A stretch of DNA of 64,000 nt from Karstenula rhodostoma CBS 690.94 (taxonomy: Eukaryota > Ascomycota > Dothideomycetes > Pleosporales > Didymosphaeriaceae). Location: the NCBI GenBank assembly GCA_010093485.1, contig MU001504.1, positions 813,769-877,768 of the forward strand, written 5' to 3'. The translations under genes were made by a program, and so were the position numbers. Positions within the stretch are counted from its first letter, which is position 1. Each line of letters starts with the position of its first letter. Shown piece by piece: positions 30,792 to 40,318 of the stretch. The notes beneath the pieces were generated by a model. It saw only the letters and a list, made by a program, of their open reading frames with translations. It searched no databases and was not told where the DNA came from.

Positions 30792-32036
30792 ATGACTGGC
30801 TCTGCTGTCTCCCGTCCCCGCGGCGGCGGCATCCGCAAGCAGCGCCAGAAGCGCGATCGAGACGGTGACCTGGTCATGGGCGCAGCTCCCCGAGTTGCCA
30901 CAGCTGCACGCGCATCCGGCTCCAAGCCTCGGAATCGAGATTCGCATACCGCTCCTTTCACCGAGCTCAAGGTGACCGGCTGGACCGACGACAAAGAGGT
31001 CGCGAAGCTCCTCAGCTTTCTCGAGCGCCATGCTGCACGACGCAGCCAGAAGGCCACCAAGGGCAGCGTACCGCCAAAGATGGTCAAGCGACATTTGGCA
31101 GCCGGCACTCTCCTCAAGATCTGGGTCCGGCCGGAAGACGTTACTGCATTCGGCAAGATCAATGGCTTCACCTTCACTTCCGCTCATGGTAGCCAGAAGC
31201 TTACCATTACCGGCCCTGGTATCCACAGCAAGTCACCGAACGCCATGGAGACGTCTGGCGACAAAGACAACACCACCGACAAGCAAGCTACATCAGAAAC
31301 CATTGAACTCCTTAAAGGCTTCCTATCCCGCCGCTACCAAGCAGACGAAAAGCTGCTCAATCTATCCAAGATTGCCGACGATGAAGAGGTGGCTAAGTCG
31401 GGCATGTTCAGCGACGAGCGGACTCAGCGGAAGTTCTTCCCTGCTCTGATGGTCGTTTGCGACCAGACGCTCAAGTCAGCCGAGGAGAAGCGCGAAGCCA
31501 TCCATAGCGTCACACTCTCAGGCAACAACCTACCAAACTTGGATGTCGTGCGCGACCTGTCCATCACTTTGCCTCACATCCAGAATCTCGACCTCTCGGG
31601 CAATAACTTTGCCAACATCCGCGTGCTCAAGCCTTGGAAACAACGCTTTCGATCTCTCCAACATCTCATCGTCGAGGTCGCCGAGCCGGGCTGGGAAGAA
31701 GAGCTCACTTCGTGGTTTCCCAAGCTCCGCATCCTCAACGGCCAGCAGGTCCGCTCCGATCCTGCCCCTACCCCCGCGGAACCGGCAGTCACCCCCGCAG
31801 CACCGGTAGCCGCCCCGACACCTACACCAGCAGCTCCAGCTCCTACACTAGCAGCTCCAGCCCCTGGACTTACCCCTGAACAGGAGCAAATGGTCGCCTA
31901 CGTCATCCAGCAGACCAACCTCAAGCGCGAGATGGCTCTGCAGTGTTTGGAAGCCGGCAAGTGGGACATCAACGCCGCCGGACAGCTATTCCTAGCCACC
32001 AAGGACACGCTCGGTCCTGATTCCTTCAACAGCTAG
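30792..32036 (+). CDS. Mex67/NXF1-like mRNA export protein lacking the NTF2-like domain
   Basis: Single exon, 414 residues. The N-terminus (RGGGIRKQRQKRDRDGDLVM) resembles that of Mex67. Next come an RNA-binding domain of the Mex67/TAP type (about residues 55-150: ELKVTGWTDDKEVAKLLSFL), leucine-rich repeats (about 235-320: VTLSGNNLPNLDVVRDL, IQNLDLSGNNFANIRVL, WFPKLRILNGQQV) and a C-terminal TAP-C/UBA-like domain (about 360-410: LTPEQEQMVAYVIQQTNL, LQCLEAGKWDINAAGQLF). Canonical Mex67 is about 600-650 residues and has an NTF2-like domain between the repeats and the TAP-C domain, through which it binds Mtr2. Here that domain is replaced by roughly 40 residues of Ala/Pro/Thr linker. It is therefore probably a paralogue that cannot pair with Mtr2 in the usual way, though it could still bind RNA and nucleoporins. 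Loss of the domain by deletion or gene-model truncation is excluded because the frame is continuous. Confidence 0.88.
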   Translation: MTGSAVSRPRGGGIRKQRQKRDRDGDLVMGAAPRVATAARASGSKPRNRDSHTAPFTELKVTGWTDDKEVAKLLSFLERHAARRSQKATKGSVPPKMVKRHLAAGTLLKIWVRPEDVTAFGKINGFTFTSAHGSQKLTITGPGIHSKSPNAMETSGDKDNTTDKQATSETIELLKGFLSRRYQADEKLLNLSKIADDEEVAKSGMFSDERTQRKFFPALMVVCDQTLKSAEEKREAIHSVTLSGNNLPNLDVVRDLSITLPHIQNLDLSGNNFANIRVLKPWKQRFRSLQHLIVEVAEPGWEEELTSWFPKLRILNGQQVRSDPAPTPAEPAVTPAAPVAAPTPTPAAPAPTLAAPAPGLTPEQEQMVAYVIQQTNLKREMALQCLEAGKWDINAAGQLFLATKDTLGPDSFNS

Positions 32037-32988
32037 GAGACTGAGGACATATGGCACCGTCGATGAAGGGCCTTTGGGCCAATGTTTGTTTATACGCCTT
32101 GTTACACCAGAATGGGCATTTCACAGGCGGAATGCATTGGAGATTGTATTTCTGGGGTTTTGGTTTCGGCATCACAGCATAGCGATTGCATGGGACGGCG
32201 TTTTCACGGCTCTGCTTCTCATAGATACCCAATATCATAAGACCTGCGACGTAATCACCAGGCACTTGATCAGGCTTCTCTACTAGGGAGAGCCTGGCAT
32301 TTGTATAATTTTTCCTCTGCCATGTGAGAGTGCCTGCATTGTGTATATGGACGTGACTTGATAGTATATCTCACGGGATAATTCTTATCTCATTGTTGGC
32401 CACTGCAGTACAATAAGCTTCTGCTAGACACAGGAGTCTGTTGGGCTGGGTAATCCGGGGAGCCGGCTCTGTAGAGGAGCGGCGCGTTGCTGAAGTTTAG
32501 GTAACAGTTGCGACGGCGCGTCTTTTACTAGTTATACTGGATAGAAACTAGATGCTCATGATTAAGTTGTTGGGCAGGCAGCAAGCGCACGTATGAATAT
32601 TTTTTAGGGTCGCGGTCTCTTCTTTCTTTACAGACACCCAAGTCTCTCGAATACCGACAATATCTCTTCCGCAATGTGAGTAGTTTGATACTTTCGTGAA
32701 TCAACGTCTCTGCTAGACACACTGAGTGAATCAAATGCAACCCGTATTTTCCCCATGTTACCCCATGTGTATCGACAACAACGGATAGTTCCAGAGTATT
32801 CTAGTAGGTCACTCTCACACTTGACAGCATAAAACATGCATTGAGAAAGCTTGTTGGTGACTGATCTTTTAAGAATTCGTGTAAATGTGACATCCATCTC
32901 TAGTGTTGCTACAAATGCGCACCAGTGCCTAACTCCATCCAACGCCATGCGTTCACTACGTCCCTGGATGTGGCCCAGGGAATACACT
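32037..32988. other. Convergent intergenic region
   Basis: About 950 bp between two convergent genes, with lower GC content than the flanking exons. A 131-codon open frame on the minus strand overlaps the last exon of the peptidase gene and shows no features. Nothing else seen. Confidence 0.5.
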
Positions 32989-35812
32989 CTACCGCCCTTC
33001 GGCCTGTGCTTTGGGGACGGCATTTTTTATCCTCACCCACTCCCCATTGAACGCATTAACGAGCCAGGAGCTCAATTCTAGACACCATGTTAGCACACCC
33101 TCGAACAAGAATACAAACAACACAGCACTTACTGTCGTAAACGATCCTATTCGCGTTGTGGAAGTAGATGCTGTGATCCGAGTCGGGGAAGAAATGCACG
33201 TCGTAGTTCTCCACCCCCGCAAGATCTAGCTTGTCGAGCAGCGTCGCCGTGTTCTGCATGTGCACATTGTCGTCTGCGATGCCGTGCATGACGAGGAAGC
33301 GGACGTTTTGGGAGAGCGCCTGGACGTCGTGGATGCTCGAGTTGTCGTAGCCGCCCGGGTTGTTTTGCGGCGTGTGCATGTAGCGTTCGGTGTAGATGGA
33401 GTCTACGAGGGTGAGTTAGGCATTGCGACGCGAGGGATGTAGATGCTTACCGTAAAACCGCCAGTCCGTGACGGGCGCCACGGCCATGCCGTACTTGAAC
33501 GTCTGGCCCGCATCGAGCTCGAGCGTCTTGAGCGTCGTGAAGCCGCCGTAGCTCCAGCCCCAGATGGCAATGCGCTCTTCGTCGACGTATTTCTTCTTTG
33601 CCCACATCTTGGCCACGGCAATCTGGTCGTGCGCCTCGTACCCGCCGATGTTGCCGCGCGTGATGCAGCGCAGTTTGCGACCTAGGTAGCCGGTTCCACG
33701 CCCATCGACGGTAACGACAATGTACCCGAGGCTGGATGCAACGTACGACTGGAAGTTGACTGAGAACTTCTTGTCCACGGATTGCGAGCCAGGCCCGCTG
33801 TACTGGAAGAAGAGAACAGGGTACTTCCGCTTCTCGTTGAAGTGCGGAGGGCGGCGTTCAACCACGTTGAGTTTGAAGCCGTCCACATCTACCATTTGGT
33901 AGTTGAGGATAGGCAGTTCATGCTGTCTGGCAAATTTCTCCAAGCCCTTATTCTCTTCAATCGTCTTCTCAAATTTGGATGAAGTGGACGGTGTGCTGAT
34001 GATCTTTTGCCATGGGATACTGGGTCCTTCATGCGTAATCAGAGCGTAGCCACCTCCAGCGGAGAAGGAGGCGTCGTAGTAGCCAGCGGCGGCGTTTTCC
34101 ATGACTTCCTTCTTGTCTGTACCGTCAAGGTTGACAACGTAGGGATGGCGTTCCATTGAACCTCTCTCGGTTGAGATGTAGTAGACAAGATTGTTCTTGA
34201 GGTCGACACGTGATGGCGCGTCTACTACCTCCCATTCGCCTTTGGTGAGGAGCACAGGGGTAGCGTTGTCGAGCGGAGTGAAATAGCCGATATGGTCGTA
34301 ACCCTCATGGATCACGGTATCAACATATCCATCATCGTTACGTCCATTCTGAGGGTCAGCCGGCACAAAGGTGGTCGTATGCGATACTTCCATCCACCCG
34401 CCGTCCAAAGCCTGCACGTCGTCCGTACGTATGGTCTTGCCTGTTCGCTTCCCCACATCCATCAGAATCATCTTCAATACGTCGCTTTCCCGGTTGGTTT
34501 CGCGGACGAGCACCTGCTTGTTCCTTGCCCAGATGATCTCGGTAATGAGACGGTCATGGTTGGCGAAGTCGTTCTCGATGTTCACGTTGAACACTTCACC
34601 CAAGTCTACATCGTAGAATTGTAGATCCACGATAGGATTGGGAGCGCCTGACTTGGGATACTTGATGTGTCGGACCTCTGGATAGTTCTCTTCCCCAGGT
34701 TCGGGTTTTTTCCCGCTCGGTCGAGAGACGAAGTATTGGACGGGGAAGGTGGGAACGGTAGACTCGTTTGTGCGAAGGAAAGCGATATATTTCCCGTCTT
34801 TCGACCACCAAGTTGCGCTGTTGCCTGCGAAGACTTCCTCTTCGTAGACCCAGTCTGGCACACCGTAAAACAGCTCAGTACCCCCGTCCTTGGTGATGGG
34901 TATGACCGAGTCGGAGTCAAGCTTGCGGAGATACATGTTGTTGTTCCTCGTGAACACAACCGCATCGGATTGCGGCGACCAGGACGCTAGCTGCACGATG
35001 CCATCTGGGTTCGCTGGGTCCAGTGGCTCACCAGTCTGGGTCGCGACGTCGAAAATATAGTACTTCCCCGTGAAGGAATGCCTCCAATTCTTCTGTTCGT
35101 CCGCAATTACAAGCACCTTCTTGAAATCCTTGCTTGGCCAAAAGTTACTCGGGTAGACAAACTCTCCATTGATTCTGAAGTTACGGGTCTTCATGAGGAG
35201 GGTCCTGCTCGCGGCAACCTGTGCCGTGCCCTGGTCCCTGACGTTCTCTATCACCAAGAACCCGCCCTTGGAGACGCCTCTTTCAAGCAGCAGCCCATCT
35301 TCGCCTTTCGGACCTGCAATCCAAGACACGCTCTGCCTATCTCCGTACCATTGCCCACTCAGTACACTGTCGAGAGTGACTTTCTTTCCAGATCCCTTTG
35401 TGGAAGTGGCGAGCGGATCGTGCGGTCGGGTGGAGACGTGCTTGTAGTTGCCGTTGGAGAGGAGCGAGAACAGCGCGAGGGCCCAGCCAGCTACACAGAC
35501 GGTACCAACGATCCAAAGCAGGCGTCGGTATTTCTTGTCTACAGGCTTTATGCCTTTTGAAATCCCATCCTCGACATCGAAGCGTTCGCGCCTGCGCTCA
35601 GGCTCCGCCTCGTCGTCCCTGTACTTCTCCCCAAATGCCGCACGGGATGCGCCGTTTGTCGCGTTGTCGTGGATATGTTCCAGCACAAGCGATGTCGTCG
35701 AGACAGAGGATACGGAGCTTCCGGACCCTTCTGCCGAGTCGCGCGAGGGTGTGTCGGCGCGGGTGAGAGGTTCCGTCTCTTCGTCGTTGACGGCGCGCTC
35801 ACGGGGACCCAT
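32989..35812 (-). CDS. Type IV dipeptidyl aminopeptidase (DPAP-B / Ste13-like, S9B)
   Basis: Membrane-bound serine peptidase that removes X-Pro or X-Ala dipeptides; fungal members sit in the vacuole or late Golgi. Three exons: 33451-35812, 33133-33402 and 32989-33077 (introns 48 and 55 bp); 906 residues. A Ser/Thr-rich cytosolic tail precedes one membrane helix (about residues 97-118, [20 protein letters not shown]), giving a type II topology. The beta-propeller carries the double-Glu motif ([10 protein letters not shown]). The catalytic triad is present: Ser about 754 in GWSYGG, Asp about 831 in HGIADDNVH, and His about 864 in [10 protein letters not shown]. Whether it is the vacuolar or the Golgi enzyme cannot be told from this sequence; a very long N-terminal tail is common to both. 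The two small 3' exons carry the Asp and His, so the splice calls are well constrained. Confidence 0.94.
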
Positions 35813-36559
35813 GGTGGAAGTTATCTGGAGGTGCGGCTGTGCCGTACTGTCATTGTAAACAGGTAGGATGGAAGTATACAGTCCAGTAGTCTAAGTGCAC
35901 AGTGCAAACGTTCCCAAGAGAAGCATGCGTGGGTAAGCTCGGGGATGTGACCAGCAGGCGGCTACAGCTGGACAAAGCGGCGGAGAGGCGGAGGTTCGAG
36001 AGGAATCCGAAACGAACCACTGGAACAAGCATGCCGCAGCCACACTCGAACCTACCGCAAGCATCGAGCATCACAGGCACGCCACCAACTTCAATAATTC
36101 GTTGAATCGTTACATTCAGATCCGAATGTGGAATACTATCTGAACAAAGACCCAGAGCCAAGTCGCTAGCCACACCGTCAAGAGTCTGGAATCGGCTTCA
36201 CTTCTCCACCGCGTTGATCCACCTCCAGTGCAAGCTCATGTATAGCTTCAAAAATTTCTTGCAGCTGTGTGAGACACGCCAGGGAAACACTAGACTTGGA
36301 GATTTGAAAGAGGTTTTTGGGCACATGTGTAGCTACACATGTTCTTTGCCCGGCACTACCGTGTAGTGTACGTTTCCGAGACATTTAGGAGGGGTCTTGC
36401 AGCCATACTTTGGCTACGGTGTCGCATCACGCACCACTGTTCAGTCTGATCATTTTTGCCCCCTTGACGAAGCCCGTTCCAGTTTCCGAAGACCCTTTGT
36501 AGCAAATCTTGCAGTTGCATGCCAAGCGCGATCATGAGACGCCGCCTAGGCGAAGCATC
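35813..36559. other. Intergenic region between RPB7 and the peptidase gene
   Basis: About 750 bp upstream of the peptidase gene and downstream of RPB7. A 68-codon minus-strand frame at 36178-36384 ends in a plausible helix (LQEIFEAIHELALEVDQRGG) but I cannot link it to a family or to neighbouring exons. Confidence 0.45.
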
Positions 36560-37312
36560 TCATTGCTGCAGAGGGCCAAGGTAGTCCTGCCAAATCGTTA
36601 GCCAAACCCATGTATAGCGGAGACACGTTGCGACTCGAAATTCCACCGGCTGTGTTGTACAGACAAGCATCTGTACGCTGCACTGCACCTGGAAACAGTT
36701 GAATACCACAAAACATACCTCTTTCATGGTGCCAATCGCGAACTGTCGGTCGACTTCAGATCGCACACCCTTGATCTTAATGCGGACGTTGGTGCCCTTC
36801 TCGATGACCTGGTCCGCGTTGTCCGTCCAATGCGGCGGCGTCGCATTGGCATCGTACTTGATCTCAGACGGTATCATCTAGTTAGGTTTAGCAAATGGAA
36901 AGCCGCAGAATCGTCGAGGGCAGATTTACCGCGCGACTCACGAACGCCTCCAGGGAGCCACAGCTGACAAAGAAGCCGGATCGGACAACAGAAGTCACGA
37001 TGCCGTCCATCTAGCAGTCATTAGTCCTGCTTGCGAGACATGCATTTCACGGGCATCACATACGACCTCTCCTTTGTACGGCCTCCAGACGATAGCTTTA
37101 TAGTGCACCGTATACTCAGCGGAGCCCGACCCTGGAACGACTTGTCCGTCAGAGATATCGAACGAGTCCAAGATGCAGACTATAGTGAAGGAGCCCGTGT
37201 TTGAGCCCTCTTCCTTGGAAAGAAGCTCCCTGTGGAGGTGCGAGCGTATCATCGGACCGAAGTACGAGGGGTGCAGCGTAATCGTCTTCTCAAGCTCTTT
37301 GATGAAGAACAT
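36560..37312 (-). CDS. RPB7: DNA-directed RNA polymerase II subunit RPB7
   Basis: RPB7 forms the stalk of RNA polymerase II with RPB4 and binds emerging RNA. Four exons: 37064-37312, 36930-37010, 36719-36877 and 36560-36586, with introns of 53, 52 and 132 bp; 171 residues, exactly the usual length. Clear features: MFFIKELEKTITLHPSYFGP at the start, the tip/RNP domain (VVPGSGSAEYTVHYKAIVWR then PYKGEVMDGIVTSV), and the S1/OB domain with SGFFVSCGSLEAFVSRAMI, KYDANATPPHWT and the DYLGPLQQ end. The donor of intron 2 was set at 36929 (GTAAAT) rather than the stronger-looking GTGAGT upstream, because only the former keeps the conserved FVSRAMIPS segment. The frame continues 41 codons upstream of the chosen ATG but that part is not conserved. 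Confidence 0.95.
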
Positions 37313-37946
37313 TTCGAAAGCGACCGCTTCGCGGGGGGTCGGTGCAGGTTGAGCTTCTGTGAGGGCAAGCGGCGTTGGCGCGTCGGTCGAGACGGCGAGC
37401 GGGGGAACGAGAGAAAGGCAGCTTGCGCTGGCCAAGGCGACAGTGGAATTGTATTCTTATTGTGCGCGCGACGACCCGTGAAAGAGCGGCAGAGGGTCGC
37501 GCAAAAGTCTCAAAGAGACGTCGTCCGCAACCTAGAAATCAAGGGCAGACCCGGTCCATGCGCCCTTCCTCCAAATTGCGCGTGTATCAATATTCTAGCG
37601 CCCGTCGAGAGGTGCGCGCGGGGCCTCGTGGACAGGTGGTGGTGCGGCTGGGGGTCGACAGCTGCCTTTGATGAAGCAGCTCATGTCGATGTTCTTTCCA
37701 AGCCAAGCACAGGGTGCGGCGCCACGGCTTACCTAATACTCGCCATGACACGTGAGGAATGCCCTGTCCTGCCAGACGTTCGTCTCGTACCCGCGCACCA
37801 TCACGCCCCACAAGCTGCCGCTGCCCTGCCCTGTCCTTCCCTGCAGGCCGGATACAAACAGCGGCTCGAGCCTGCTCTCTGCGTGCCCAAGCGATGTCGT
37901 CGGCCCTGCCACACCGATAACAGATCAAACAACAACATCCGCAGCC

Positions 37947-38698
37947 ATGTCTCTCAATCTCGAGAAGCAGCTGCGCTTCGTACGTGTCCGCCTTGCCCGC
38001 ATGCACCACTAGAATACTAACAAGAGACCAGTACGGAGCATACCACAATAATCCGGTAGGCTTGTCCGAGTAGCGTGCAGGGTGCTCACTTCCGCTCACA
38101 CGGCACGCCTACAGGTCAACATCAGCATCCACATCGTCTGCGTACCCCTCATACTTTTCGCGTCTGTTGTCCTCGTAGGTTGAACCAAACACAAGCAAGG
38201 AAGCAGGCCTGACAACGGTAGCTCACAAATACCCCCGCGATACCACTGCCATCGTGGCTGTCCATCCCACACCTACCCCTCAATGTCGCCTCCGGTGTGC
38301 TTGTCCTGTATACAACAGTGTACATGCTCATGGAACCCGTGGCAGGAGCAATGCTCGCGCCTATACTGATCGGTGTCACTGCGTACGGAAACCATCTTAC
38401 TTCGACGTACGGCGCAACTGCGAACAAATGGGCTGGGGGTGTATTCTTTGCGTCCTGGATTGCACAATTTATAGGGCACGGCAAATTCGAAGGGCGCGCA
38501 CCTGCGCTCCTCGACAACATCGTGCAGGCCTTCCTTCTTGCTCCCTTCTTTGTCTGGTTCGAGATACTGTTCACACTTGGATACCGCCCAGATTTGAAGA
38601 AGCGGGTAGACAAGGCGGTCGAGGAAGATATCCGCAAGTTTAGGGAGAAAAAAGGACAGTCCGCCAACGGGGATGCGAACGGCACCAAGGCATCGTAG
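37947..38698 (+). CDS. Mpo1-family (DUF962) membrane protein, probable 2-hydroxy fatty acid dioxygenase
   Basis: Four exons: 37947-37979, 38032-38055, 38115-38174 and 38222-38698 (introns 52, 59 and 47 bp); 197 residues, the usual size. In yeast, Mpo1 is an ER Fe(II)-dependent dioxygenase that shortens 2-hydroxy fatty acids by one carbon in phytosphingosine breakdown. The conserved His residues are visible in YGAYHNNPVNISIHIVCVP and in IAQFIGHGKFEGRAPALLDN, with four hydrophobic segments between and after them (about residues 22-40, 60-80, 85-105 and 140-165). Exons 1-3 are tiny (11, 8 and 20 codons), but each joins in phase and rebuilds the conserved N-terminus. Divergent from RPB7 with about 635 bp between starts. 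Confidence 0.93.
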
Positions 38699-40318
38699 AC
38701 CGATGTCACGACAACTGCCGGAGCGCCCACGAGAATCACAGTGGTTCGAGAATCGAGTGGGACCTGCTCTCGGAACACAACGAGTTGGCAGAAACAAGAA
38801 ATAATAGGAGTCCGTTATTGGGGGCGCGAGCTTGAGGCCGCTTGTGTCAGCTTAAAGAGGAATGGAATTGCAGGGATCTGTTTAAAGATCCGCAGAGGCG
38901 GAACATTTGCAAACATAAAATACGATCGTGCATTGGCCGGAGGTAGATGATAATGGAGCGAAGAGACACCGGCTATTGCGATGTGTATGGAGTTGTATCA
39001 GAGTCTCATTTACAGATCATGACCTTAGAGTACGTTTGTATGATCGTGATTGGAGGGATGATATGTATAAATTCTCGCACCAATCTGCCGCCTATGCCCA
39101 AGCAACAACTGTACTCGCATCACACGTTGAGTCTTGACAAGCCACCTACACTTGCCTCCTACGAATAAAGACTTTGAGCCGGCAATACTGCCATATACGA
39201 CTGGGCGAGGAGTCGACGTGGTATGTTATCCGAATAGGCTGCTGATCTAGGATGACGTTCAACTATCAAATCTGTCACACAGCCTACCTAGAGTTTGATG
39301 TCTCGCCCAGGAGCACGAAGCAGGAACTAGTAAGATCCGAAGAATCCTTTTTGGGGAAGAGGTAGAATCGAGAGCTGGGACTAGACAATACTACGCTAAG
39401 AAAGGAGGGAACCTAATAGTCATGACCCTACCTAGGTAGGAATTGTACGAGATTTGGGTTTCTGTATAACGTGAAGTAGGCATTGAATCCTGAGTACTTA
39501 ATCCCTTACAATGAGTAATGTTGTTCGATATAGAAGTTTACTTCAACTCAAGGAATACAAAATATGGAGAACAATCGATGTTGAAACACTTAGACCTGGA
39601 AATTAATACTCGGTACCGGAAATGGCGATGTGTATTGTGTAGGAAGTGGCTCCAGGACAACTCATCATTCCAGAATTCGGGACACGTATTAGATACCATG
39701 TGGTCTTAGGACAACGGATTATCTTGAAAATCAGGATATGTATTGTGCATCAAGTTCTTCTTGCTCAACTAAGTACTAAACGACTAGCTCTAAGGCAATC
39801 TTGTGACGGTCGGTATGGTATGGCTTGCGCGGTCACGAAGTATTGTCGCGCAGCAATCCAAGTAAACAAATCCGGCAGGAGTACAGTACTAGTCGAGCAT
39901 GTTGAGTACTGAACTGCAACCAGGCACTGTATGATCTGAAGCTCATCTTGTGATGCATGGGTGGTCGCAGATCATGTGCGAGCTCCGGACAGCTGGCGTG
40001 CTCGTAGACGGAGGGCCGAAATTCCTGGAGACTGCCGCGACAGAAATGCGATAGAACCGAGATCAGGACCAGGAGTACCATACCGATGATTTACAGCATA
40101 TTCGTGTGAAAGTTGATGCTGATGAGAGGCGCCGCGGTTGCTCAGGGAATGAATCGGGAAAAGTCGCATCCGCTAACCGGTCCAAGCGTTCCTTCCCTAA
40201 GGGCTTTTCTCGCCCTCGACCTCAGAGCTCCATCTCCTTCAACCCATCTCCGCTCATCCTCCTTCTGCATCAGCAATTGATCGCAGAACCGCCTCAATAA
40301 CCTCTTGAGGTATCCACA
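38699..40318. other. Intergenic region, partly AT-richer
   Basis: About 1.6 kb. From about 38940 to 39950 the sequence is AT-richer and holds no long open frame; it may be decayed repeat DNA, but I could not recognise a parent. The last 300 bp before 40319 are pyrimidine-rich, as expected for a strong promoter and leader of the ATP synthase gene. Confidence 0.5.

Noticed and set aside
38940..39950. AT-richer stretch as a second RIP-type relic
   Set aside because: I could not find a reading frame that gives a coherent protein here, so decay of a gene is only a possibility; mentioned as intergenic instead.
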